Source: UBA8958 sp964571695 (GTDB lineage Bacteria; Desulfobacterota; Syntrophia; Syntrophales; UBA8958). From it: a stretch of 64,000 nt of DNA. Each line of letters begins with the position of its first letter. Position 1 is the stretch's first letter. The DNA lies in NCBI GenBank assembly GCA_964571695.1, contig CAZNDG010000011.1, forward strand, positions 1 through 64,000. The letters are read 5' to 3'. This document shows, piece after piece, positions 7,784-15,203 of the stretch. Both the position numbers and the translations under genes were made by a program. A model generated the notes under the pieces. The model did not search any database, had not been told where the DNA came from, and worked only from the letters and a program-made list of their open reading frames with translations.

Positions 7784-9709
7784 TTATTTTATTGTCAGTG
7801 CCAATATACGGACATTAGTCGTTATCTCCCCTACCCTGCCGTCACGGTAACGGATCTTCCCTTTCGTTTCCACCTGCTCGACATCCCGGTACATAGCCTC
7901 GATGAGGGGGAGATAAATACCGTAGATGAAACGCCGGCGCACTTTGCCGGTCCGGGTCAGTTCTTCGTCGTCCGCATCGAGGAGTTTGTAGAGCAGGAGA
8001 AATTTTCGGATTTTCATAATCTCCGGCAGTTGACCGTTGATAATCTCGATCTCCCCGCTGATCAACTCTTCCACCGCGGGCTGCTGGGAGAGGTCCAGAT
8101 AGGTGGTGAAAGGGATAAGCCGCTCTTCGGCCCAGTTGCCCACATTTTCCATGTCGATGTTGACCATGGCGGCGATGTAGGGTCTGGCTTCGCCGAACAC
8201 CACCGCTTCTTTTATGTAAGGACTGAATTTGAGACGCGTTTCGATGAAATCCGGTGAAAATGCCTGGCCGCTCTTGTTCTTGATTATGTCTTCCTTGCGG
8301 CCGATGATGACGAGATGTCCGTCCTGATCGAGATAGCCAGCGTCGCCGGTCTTCAGCCAGCCGTCATGAAAGGCCTTTTCCGTGTTTTGAAAATCACGGT
8401 AATAACCGGAAAAAAGTGCCTCGCTTTTGACCAGCACCTCCTGATCGTCATTCATCATGATCTGGACGCCCGGCAGGGGTTTGCCCACGGTTTCCGGTTT
8501 TACCTCCCCATCCGGCTGGACCTGGAAAATTCCTCCAGCCTCGGTAAGACCATAACATTGTTTCAGATTCATCCCTACCGCCTGAAAGAAGCGAATCACT
8601 TCCGGGCTTATGGGATGTCCTCCGGTATAGGCGTTACGGAAACGGGCGCATCCGATCCGGTCCAGAAGCGGCCGGTAGATAACCAAGCCGGACAGTCGGT
8701 GCAGAAAGATTTTCAGCCAAGAAGGCTCCTTATTTTCACCATAGGCTGCAAGGACGGCGGCTCCGACCCTTTCCGACCAATGAAAGATCCGGCGTTTCAG
8801 CCATCCGGCATCGGCCATCTTCACCCGGATTTTCGAGGCCAGATCCTCCCAGAACCGGCTGGCGGTGATGATCACTGCCGGTCCGATTTCCCGGAAGTCC
8901 TCCGTCACGGTCTCCGGGGTCTCGGGGAAGTTCATCGTCATGCCGCTGTATAGGGAAACACCCATCCCCCACATCTGATCGACGATCCAGGCCGGCGGGG
9001 ACATGGACAGCCAATTCTCCCCCCGTTGAAGGGTAATGGCCTGGGTCCATTGCCGGCCCATGGCGATCATGCTCCGATGGGAAAGCATGGCGAGCTTCGA
9101 GACGCCGGTGGTCCCGGAGGTCTGGATCATCAGGGCGATGTCCTTGGCATTGCCCCTGTTGATTTCCCGCGAAAAAAAATCCGGCTCCCGTTGGTCTCTT
9201 TCCTCCCCGGCACTCAGGAGATCTGCATAGGACAGCAGCCACGCCTCCTTCCGGTAGGACCGCATGCCCGTGGGATCTATATAAATTACCTTCCTTACCT
9301 GGGGTATGCGTTCTCTGATTTCGATGAGTTTGTCCACCTGTTCCTGATCCTGAACAATCACCACGACCGCCTGGGCGCGTTGCAGGGAGGTCCGCAGTTC
9401 CTCGGGTATGGAAGAGGTAAAGAGGTTGATGGTCACCGCTCCAATCGCCTGGGCCCCCAGTTCCGAGAACAGCCATTCCGGATGATTGTTCACCACCAAC
9501 ACCAGGTTCTCGCCGCGCCGGACCCCGAGGGAGGCAAGACCCAGAGCGGTATGACGGACATAGCGGAGATAATCTTCCCAGTTGTAGGTGTGCCAGACGC
9601 CATAGGCCTTCTCCCGTATGGCAACGGCGCCACGTCCCAGGATTTCCGCCTGCTTGCAGAGCAGGCGGGGCAGGGTCAACATCTGTTCGTCTTGGAATGC
9701 CATCGTCAT
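7784..9709 (-). CDS. AMP-forming acyl-CoA ligase (long-chain acyl-CoA synthetase family) within the liv operon
   Basis: ANL-superfamily adenylating enzyme of 641 residues, expected to activate a carboxylic acid with ATP and CoA. Motifs are the P-loop QTSGTTGVSKLAMLSH near residue 196, CYGLTEAGG in the middle, and the hinge GDAGYLDQDGHLVIIGRKED followed by IKNKSGQAFSPDFIE. The long-chain (Faa1-like) group is the best match in length and motif spelling, but aryl acids are also handled by such enzymes. Its position between livG and livH, 12 and 17 bases away, strongly suggests that the transported compound, or a product of it, is converted to a CoA ester. The substrate cannot be read from sequence. 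Confidence 0.85.
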   Translation of the reverse strand: MTMAFQDEQMLTLPRLLCKQAEILGRGAVAIREKAYGVWHTYNWEDYLRYVRHTALGLASLGVRRGENLVLVVNNHPEWLFSELGAQAIGAVTINLFTSSIPEELRTSLQRAQAVVVIVQDQEQVDKLIEIRERIPQVRKVIYIDPTGMRSYRKEAWLLSYADLLSAGEERDQREPDFFSREINRGNAKDIALMIQTSGTTGVSKLAMLSHRSMIAMGRQWTQAITLQRGENWLSMSPPAWIVDQMWGMGVSLYSGMTMNFPETPETVTEDFREIGPAVIITASRFWEDLASKIRVKMADAGWLKRRIFHWSERVGAAVLAAYGENKEPSWLKIFLHRLSGLVIYRPLLDRIGCARFRNAYTGGHPISPEVIRFFQAVGMNLKQCYGLTEAGGIFQVQPDGEVKPETVGKPLPGVQIMMNDDQEVLVKSEALFSGYYRDFQNTEKAFHDGWLKTGDAGYLDQDGHLVIIGRKEDIIKNKSGQAFSPDFIETRLKFSPYIKEAVVFGEARPYIAAMVNIDMENVGNWAEERLIPFTTYLDLSQQPAVEELISGEIEIINGQLPEIMKIRKFLLLYKLLDADDEELTRTGKVRRRFIYGIYLPLIEAMYRDVEQVETKGKIRYRDGRVGEITTNVRILALTIK

Positions 9710-9721
9710 CTTCTGTTCGCC

Positions 9722-10534
9722 TCACCCCAGATACGCCTGGATTACTTCCGGATGCTGGCGGATCTCCTCCGCCGTGCCCTCGGCGATCTTTTCCCCGAAG
9801 TTCAGAACGGCGATCCGGTGGGAGACGCTCATGACTATTGCCATATCATGTTCGACAAGAATGATCGTCTGACCCCAGGCGGAGTTTATTTCCGTGATAA
9901 ACCGCACCATGTCTTCCTTCTCTTCCAGGGTCATGCCGGCGAACGGCTCGTCCAGTACCAGCAGCCGCGGTTCCAGGGCCAGGGCCCTGCCCAGTTCCAC
10001 TCGCTTCATCAGACCGTAAGGCAGTGATGCCACAGTCTTTTTTCTGATGGCCTGCATCTCCAGAAAATCTATCAATTCTTCTATCAACTTGCGGTGGCGA
10101 ACCTCCTCGCGGCGCACCGACGGCAAATAGTGTGAGGCCCCGGGGAATCCGTAATCGCAATAAAGATGCCGGGCGAGAAGCATATTTGCCAATACGGTCA
10201 TGCCGGGGAAAAGCTCTATATTCTGAAAGGTCCTGCCGATACCCACCCTTACCAGTTCATGGGCGTGCAGATGGGTGATGTCCCGTCCGTTGAAGAGGAT
10301 CTGACCGCTCACGGCACGATAAAAGCCGGTGATGCAGTTCATGAGGCTGGTCTTGCCGGCACCATTTGGTCCGATCACCGCGAACAGTTCTCCGTTATTC
10401 ACCTGTAAATCGATGTTGTTCAAGGCCTTGACGCCGCCGAAATTCAGGCAGACGTCCCTGATTTTTAGGTGGGCCCACCGTTCCTCTTCCTTCCGTGCGG
10501 CAAAAATCGCCGGCTGTCCGCGATAGGCTTTCAT
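9722..10534 (-). CDS. livG: Branched-chain-type amino acid ABC transporter ATP-binding protein LivG
   Basis: First ATPase of the importer, 270 residues. Walker A GPNGAGKT near residue 55, Q-loop in GRTFQNIELFPGMTV, Walker B LLVLDEPFAGM and the H-loop LVEHDM are present. The signature region reads LPYGLMKRVELGRAL instead of LSGGQ; LivG proteins often use LPYGxQR here, and the Leu-Met in place of Gln is unusual. The N-terminus carries about 22 extra residues before the usual LKIRDV start; a shorter start cannot be excluded. It sits 13 bases after livK. Confidence 0.9.
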   Translation of the reverse strand: MKAYRGQPAIFAARKEEERWAHLKIRDVCLNFGGVKALNNIDLQVNNGELFAVIGPNGAGKTSLMNCITGFYRAVSGQILFNGRDITHLHAHELVRVGIGRTFQNIELFPGMTVLANMLLARHLYCDYGFPGASHYLPSVRREEVRHRKLIEELIDFLEMQAIRKKTVASLPYGLMKRVELGRALALEPRLLVLDEPFAGMTLEEKEDMVRFITEINSAWGQTIILVEHDMAIVMSVSHRIAVLNFGEKIAEGTAEEIRQHPEVIQAYLG

Positions 10535-10547
10535 CCTGAATGCCTGC

Positions 10548-11756
10548 TCACTTAAGTAAACGTATCTTTTCCTTGCCCGGAACGAAGAACTGGGTCAGGG
10601 GCGTGTACGATCCATTCTCCTGAACCCGGACGATCCGGGCCTTGAAGGAGGCGCCGTGATTTTTCTTCGTGTAGGTCACGTTTGGCACCAAGCCGCCAAA
10701 ATCTTCGTTCTGAAAGGACTCCATTGCCTTATTGATCGTCTCCCGGTTTATCTGACCGTACTTTTCATGGGCCCGTAGGAAGGCCCGCTCCATGATCATC
10801 GCCACGACCACTCCCTCCCAATAGGAGGCATCGAACTTACTGACCGTTTTGTATCGCTTCCATAATTCCTCCATGACCTTGATGCCGGGGGTGCGGTCCA
10901 CGGGTAGTCCGCCGGGGAATTGCATCAACAGCCGGTCTTTGATCAAGCCTCTGCCCAGGCGGAAGAAATCGGGATCCGTGGAGGTCCAGGTGCCGAAAAA
11001 CATGGGATTGTAGCCGATACGGTCGGCGCTTTTGAACGTGGTGACAATGGCGGCGGGGAGCATCTGCATAATGACGTACTGGGCGCCCTTCTTCTGCAGC
11101 CGGAGGAGTTCCGTATTGAGATCGACGGTCTTGGGGGGGAACTCTTCCACGGCCACGATATCTATCTTGACCTTCTTAGCATATTCCCGGCTGGGCTTAT
11201 GGATGGATCGACCATAGGCGTTATTGTAAGTGAGCAGACCGACCTTGGGGATGGTGTTTCCCTGATGAACAGCCCGGATATAATCCAGGATGGCGTAACA
11301 ATCCATCTTGTAGCTTCCGAAGGGAAGATACATGTAATCTATGGGTGGTTCGAGGATTTCCCAGCTCGTGGAATAGTTTATGGTTGGTATCTTGTAGGTC
11401 TGAATGATGGGCTTGGCCGCCAGTCCCTCACCGGCCCCCCAGGTCGCGATCATATCGACCTTTTCCTGGACGGCGAATTTACGGACCGCCGCCACCGCTT
11501 CGGGAACTTTGTAGGCCGTGTCCACCAGAAGCATTTCAATGCGGTTTCCCGCGACACCGCCCTTGACCTCGTTGACGTAACGGAAATAATCCTGCTGTCC
11601 CCGGGCGTGAAACTGTCCCCAACTTGATGCAGGTCCCGTCATGTTGATTGCCGCCCCTACCTTGACAACCTTCGCCTCCGACCACCCGGAGACGCCCAGC
11701 GCCATCAATCCCACCATCATGCCGATGATGATCCCTCTTGTGATCCTTGCCGTCAT
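10548..11756 (-). CDS. livK: LIV-type periplasmic substrate-binding protein
   Basis: A 402-residue secreted binding protein that delivers ligand to LivHM. An N-terminal signal peptide is visible (basic MTARITR, hydrophobic core, cleavage probably after GWSEA), followed by the type I periplasmic-binding fold starting VVKVGAAINMTGPASSWG and ending with the family C-terminal NPNVT-like region and FFVPG. The start at 11756 has AGGAGGAGGAC directly upstream. It is the first structural gene after a leader with all parts of a Phe-type attenuator, so the ligand may be phenylalanine or another aromatic compound. Known LIV/LS systems of enteric bacteria can carry phenylalanine, which makes this reasonable but unproven. 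Confidence 0.9.
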   Translation of the reverse strand: MTARITRGIIIGMMVGLMALGVSGWSEAKVVKVGAAINMTGPASSWGQFHARGQQDYFRYVNEVKGGVAGNRIEMLLVDTAYKVPEAVAAVRKFAVQEKVDMIATWGAGEGLAAKPIIQTYKIPTINYSTSWEILEPPIDYMYLPFGSYKMDCYAILDYIRAVHQGNTIPKVGLLTYNNAYGRSIHKPSREYAKKVKIDIVAVEEFPPKTVDLNTELLRLQKKGAQYVIMQMLPAAIVTTFKSADRIGYNPMFFGTWTSTDPDFFRLGRGLIKDRLLMQFPGGLPVDRTPGIKVMEELWKRYKTVSKFDASYWEGVVVAMIMERAFLRAHEKYGQINRETINKAMESFQNEDFGGLVPNVTYTKKNHGASFKARIVRVQENGSYTPLTQFFVPGKEKIRLLK

Positions 11757-11786
11757 GTCCTCCTCCTTATATCTCCCCTTACGGTT

Positions 11787-11816
11787 AAAAAAAAGGCCGG
11801 GATGATCTCCACGGCC
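11787..11816 (-). terminator. Second, weaker terminator-like hairpin before livK
   Basis: On the minus strand GGCCG (ending 11816) pairs with CGGCC (ending near 11795) around a 12-nt loop, followed by eight T (11794-11787). It lies just after the main attenuator terminator and may reinforce it. Confidence 0.5.
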
Positions 11817-11855
11817 AAAAAAAAAACCGTGGGCGCCTCTTCGGTCTGCCCACGG
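11817..11855 (-). terminator. Intrinsic terminator of the liv-operon attenuator
   Basis: On the minus strand CCGTGGGC (11855-11848) pairs perfectly with GCCCACGG (11834-11827), and the hairpin is followed at once by ten T (11826-11817). This is a strong Rho-independent terminator placed 60 bases upstream of the livK start codon, between the leader peptide and livK. Confidence 0.85.
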
Positions 11856-11898
11856 CTCATTCGTTTATTGATCAGGTCATGAGCGCGCCGGGCAGACC
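11843..11898 (-). promoter_or_regulatory. Antiterminator hairpin of a Phe-type attenuator
   Basis: On the minus strand GGTCTGCCC (11898-11890) is perfectly complementary to GGGCAGACC (11851-11843). An inner pair GCTCAT (11884-11879) with ATGAGC (11862-11857 region) extends the stem. Its 3' arm overlaps the 5' arm of the terminator, so the two structures exclude each other. The 5' arm lies inside the last codons of the leader peptide, and an upstream CGGGC (near 11936-11932) can pair with GCCCG in the 5' arm to form the protector 1:2 hairpin. This is the classic three-hairpin attenuation layout. Confidence 0.8.
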
Positions 11899-11966
11899 TC
11901 CCCAAAAAAGCCGATAAAGCTAAAAAAGAAAGCCCGATAAAATATCTTGTGCCGCGCCATGTCCAT
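11877..11966 (-). CDS. Phenylalanine-rich leader peptide of the liv-operon attenuator
   Basis: A 29-codon reading frame ending in TGA. Seven codons are Phe (positions 9, 13, 14, 15, 17, 20, 21; six TTT and one TTC), with one Tyr at 10. The sequence starts MDMARHKIFYRAFFF. The second ATG (11960) has AAGGA at a good distance, so the peptide may be 27 residues. Slow translation of the Phe block would place the ribosome over the protector arm and leave the antiterminator free. The design matches pheA/pheST-type leaders of other proteobacteria; here the controlled gene is livK. No protein function is expected. Confidence 0.8.
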   Translation of the reverse strand: MDMARHKIFYRAFFFSFIGFFGEVCPARS

Positions 11967-11998
11967 TTTCCTTTTTCTTTGATCTTATCTGGTGATCA

Positions 11999-12027
11999 CG
12001 TTTAATGGATGCGGGCGCCCTTGTCAA
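11999..12027 (-). promoter_or_regulatory. Probable promoter of the attenuated liv operon
   Basis: On the minus strand a perfect TTGACA (12027-12022), 17-bp spacer and a weak -10 TAAACG (12004-11999). It begins nine bases after the stop codon of the upstream response-regulator gene and about 33 bases before the leader peptide. The good -35 and spacing support it; the -10 matches poorly. Confidence 0.5.
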
Positions 12028-12035
12028 GTATTATT

Positions 12036-13415
12036 TCAATCCCAGCCTGAATTTTCAATCCCCAGTTTTTCGATGCGATAACGCAAAGAATCGAAGGTCA
12101 CATGGAGGAGATCCGCTGCTTTAGTCTTCGAACCTTTTGTTTTGTTCAGCGCCGTTTCGATGAACTGCTTTTCAATCTTTGTCAACTCTTCGTTCAACTG
12201 GATACCCGCATCGGGAATGACGGCAGGGAGTGGATGGTCATTTTTAATCTGTTCCCTGTCGATGAAAAGATTGTCCGGAAGGATGATATTTGTGCTCTCC
12301 AAGGCCACGCTGCGTTCGATGATATTCTCCAGTTCACGGACATTGCCCGGGAAAGGATAATCCATAAGCAATTCCAAGGCATAACTGGATATAGTCTTAA
12401 TATCCTTGGCAAATTCCCGGGAATATTTTTCTATGAAATAGCGCGTCAATACGGGGATGTCTTCTCTCCTTTCCCGCAGGGGCGGCAGATGAATGGGGAT
12501 TACATTGAGGCGATAGTAGAGATCCTCACGGAACGAACCTCCTTTAACCTTTTCTTCCAGGTTCTGGTTCGTGGCGGAGATTATCCGCACATTGACCTTG
12601 ATATCCACCGTTCCGCCGATCCTACGGAAGGTCTTCTCCTGGACAACACGTAATAGTTTTACTTGAAGTAATGATGGTAACTCACCTATTTCATCAAGAA
12701 ATATTGTTCCGTTATTTGCCGATTCGAAGAGTCCGGCCTTATCCGTGAAGGCCCCGGTGAAAGAACCTTTCATATAACCGAAAAACTCCGACTCCAGGAG
12801 ATTCTCCGGGATGCCGCCACAATTGATAACTACAAAGGGCATGTCTTTCCGTGGACTGTGTTCATGGATAGCCTTGGCTACCAGTTCCTTGCCCGTGCCG
12901 CTTTCACCGAGGATCAGGATATTCGCCGGCGTTTCAGAGACCTTCTTGATCGTCCCATAGACTTTCAGCATTTCCCTGCTCTTGCCGATCATGCCCCCAA
13001 AGGCGACATCGCCGGCCAGGTCTTTGATGAACTGAGCCTCCCGTGTTTTGATGCCCTTTTGTTCCATTGCTTCATGGACTATGCGTTTTAGTTCGTCAAT
13101 ATCGAAATTCTTCTCGATATAATCGTAAGCCCCTTCCTTCATTGCGGAAAGAGCGGTATTCCCCGAGGCGAAGGCGGTGATGAGAATGACTTGCGTCTCC
13201 GGTTTAAGCTCTTTCACTTGTTTCAGGAACTCTATTCCGTCCATCTTCGGCATCTTGAGATCGGTTATGACCAGATCGAACTGCTCTTTTCTGACTCTTT
13301 GCAGGGCCTTGTCCGGATCACCGCCGCAGGCGACCTCATAACCCTCCTGGGTCAGCATGATCTCCAGCAAATCCCTCATTCCGAGATCGTCGTCAACGAC
13401 GAGAATCCTGGCCAT
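12036..13415 (-). CDS. pilR: Sigma-54-dependent response regulator, PilR-like
   Basis: NtrC-family activator of 459 residues: receiver domain at 1-120 with phosphoacceptor Asp near 52 (ITDLKMPKMDG), AAA+ domain with Walker A GESGTGKE near 170, the sigma-54 contact loop GSFTGAF near 217 (Ser in place of Ala of GAFTGA), the RxDLYYRLNV and FPGNVREL motifs, and a C-terminal Fis-type HTH (KTKAADLLHVTFDSLRYRIEKL). The start at 13415 has AGGAGG eight bases upstream; a longer frame to 13523 is not needed. It overlaps the kinase gene by 23 bases. The membrane topology of the partner kinase favours the PilSR pair, controlling type IV pilin transcription, but no pil genes are in view. Confidence 0.8.
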   Translation of the reverse strand: MARILVVDDDLGMRDLLEIMLTQEGYEVACGGDPDKALQRVRKEQFDLVITDLKMPKMDGIEFLKQVKELKPETQVILITAFASGNTALSAMKEGAYDYIEKNFDIDELKRIVHEAMEQKGIKTREAQFIKDLAGDVAFGGMIGKSREMLKVYGTIKKVSETPANILILGESGTGKELVAKAIHEHSPRKDMPFVVINCGGIPENLLESEFFGYMKGSFTGAFTDKAGLFESANNGTIFLDEIGELPSLLQVKLLRVVQEKTFRRIGGTVDIKVNVRIISATNQNLEEKVKGGSFREDLYYRLNVIPIHLPPLRERREDIPVLTRYFIEKYSREFAKDIKTISSYALELLMDYPFPGNVRELENIIERSVALESTNIILPDNLFIDREQIKNDHPLPAVIPDAGIQLNEELTKIEKQFIETALNKTKGSKTKAADLLHVTFDSLRYRIEKLGIENSGWD

Positions 13416-15117
13416 TTTCCAAACCTCCTGAAATGCTCTCCCGCCGGGGCAGCCAGACATGAAATGTGCTGCCTCGGCCGGCAGCGCTTGTAAAGGATAA
13501 TCTACCCCCATAGCTGTTGACAATCCGCATGACTATCGCCAATCCCAACCCGGTACCCCGTTCCTTGGTGGTAAAAAACGGCTCGAAAATCGACTGCTGA
13601 TCCCGTTCGGAAATCCCGGTGCCAGTATCGGCGGTAATAAATTCCACCCCCGGCCCACCGTCGATTTGCCGCCGCCGCGCCTCAATCCTTAGCATCCCCC
13701 CCGCCGGCATAGCCTGGACGGCATTCAGTACGAGGTTCCATACCAGTTGGCGCAATTCCTCCCGGTTGCCGCTCACGGTCAGGCCCGATTCGAAATCTTC
13801 CCTCAGTTTTATGTCGCCTTGCCAATCCGGCATAACCCGTACAGCTTCCAGAATTTCCTGGACAAGGTCGACAATAGGCACCTCCCGTTGGGGACCTCGT
13901 TCCGGTCTGGCCAGCAGCAGAAAGTCTTTGATAAATCCTTCGAGCTGATCCTTGCTCCGCATGATCAATTTCATCAGCCGCTCCTCCGTGGCACTGAAGC
14001 CGGGTTCCCGCTGCAGCATCTGCACGGCGCCGCTGATAGAGGCCAGGGGATTGCGGATTTCATGGGCCAGACCGGCCGCCATTTCCCCTACGAAGGCCAG
14101 ACGCCGGTTTCTCTCCAGGACTTCCTCCATCTGCTTGACGGCGGTCAGGTCCTGAAAAATGAGAATATCTCCGAATTTTTTATCGCCGTGATCGCGGAGC
14201 GGTGAAAGGAGACAACCGACAATCAATGGCCGGAGGTCTTTAGTCGTAACGGCCATTTCGATGCGGCCCTGGATTTGCAGGTCATTATTTCCCTTATTTT
14301 CCGTTAGGCTGCTCCAGGTGGCGAATATCTCGTCGATACCCCTGTTTTCCACCTCCGTAAAACTCCAGCCGGTGATCTTTTCCGCCGCCCGGTTGAATGA
14401 TTTTATCCTCCCCTCCATATCAATGGTCAGGATCCCGGCGTCAACGGATTCGATAATCGACCGGTAAAGAAGATCCAGTTTGTTGAAAGCCGATTCCTTT
14501 TCCGCCAGAAGTACCCGGGTCTTCCGCTCCTTCTCCACTACAAAGCTGGCCAGCCCGGCGATGAGATAAAAGGAAACGATATTAACAAAGATCCGGTAAA
14601 ATACATGACCGGCGGTATCGGGTATTTCCCACATGGAGGGATACGATAAAGGCTCGATGACGCGGTAGAATTCAAGATCGATGAGGAGACCGTAACAGAT
14701 GGAAGCGGCGGAGGCGGCAATCAGACCCCCGTTCCGTCCCAGATAAAGGACGGCATAGATAATCACCAGGGGATAGAAAACGGCGTAGGTTGACCTGATC
14801 CCCCCGGTGACATAGAGCAGGGCCGTAATCACGATCACGTCCGTCATGACCTGAAAATAAATCTGCATCCGGTGGTTGGCGGAGATCCGGGAAAGGGCTG
14901 AATAAAACAGAGATAGAATGTAGATGGCGAGAATTATTCCATATAAGTAAGGTATGGAAATCCTGCTGGCGAAATCTGGGGACTGGTTCTGCATGAAGAC
15001 AAAGACACCCAACAAAAAGGTGGACATGGCGATCCGGGAGATCAGCAACATTTTGATCTGCGCATCCGGATTTTTCCGAACAATATCCTGATTCTTAGGT
15101 GTTTCTAATTTCTTCAT
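13393..15117 (-). CDS. pilS: Membrane sensor histidine kinase, PilS-like
   Basis: A 574-residue kinase with about six membrane helices in residues 20-195, a PAS domain at roughly 215-330, the HisKA phosphoacceptor in GEMAAGLAHEIRNPLAS (His near 352), and a HATPase domain with NLVLNAVQAMPAGG, DTGTGIS, IFEPFFTTK and GTGLGLAIV. Six N-terminal helices followed by PAS and a kinase core is the PilS arrangement. A good promoter lies at 15165-15193. The response-regulator start codon lies inside the 3' end of this gene, so the pair is translationally coupled. The signal is unknown. Confidence 0.82.
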   Translation of the reverse strand: MKKLETPKNQDIVRKNPDAQIKMLLISRIAMSTFLLGVFVFMQNQSPDFASRISIPYLYGIILAIYILSLFYSALSRISANHRMQIYFQVMTDVIVITALLYVTGGIRSTYAVFYPLVIIYAVLYLGRNGGLIAASAASICYGLLIDLEFYRVIEPLSYPSMWEIPDTAGHVFYRIFVNIVSFYLIAGLASFVVEKERKTRVLLAEKESAFNKLDLLYRSIIESVDAGILTIDMEGRIKSFNRAAEKITGWSFTEVENRGIDEIFATWSSLTENKGNNDLQIQGRIEMAVTTKDLRPLIVGCLLSPLRDHGDKKFGDILIFQDLTAVKQMEEVLERNRRLAFVGEMAAGLAHEIRNPLASISGAVQMLQREPGFSATEERLMKLIMRSKDQLEGFIKDFLLLARPERGPQREVPIVDLVQEILEAVRVMPDWQGDIKLREDFESGLTVSGNREELRQLVWNLVLNAVQAMPAGGMLRIEARRRQIDGGPGVEFITADTGTGISERDQQSIFEPFFTTKERGTGLGLAIVMRIVNSYGGRLSFTSAAGRGSTFHVWLPRRESISGGLENGQDSRR

Positions 15118-15164
15118 CTCTTTGCATGAACAAGTGAGCGGTTAATACAATTATGTTTGGTTAG

Positions 15165-15193
15165 GATATAGGCGAAAGGTCTGATCATGTCAA
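15165..15193 (-). promoter_or_regulatory. Promoter of the pilSR-like pair
   Basis: On the minus strand TTGACA (15193-15188), a 17-bp spacer and TATATC (15170-15165), with a predicted start about 40 bases before the kinase ATG. It separates the kinase pair from the upstream transglutaminase operon. Confidence 0.7.
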
Positions 15194-15203
15194 ACCGGGA
15201 AAA

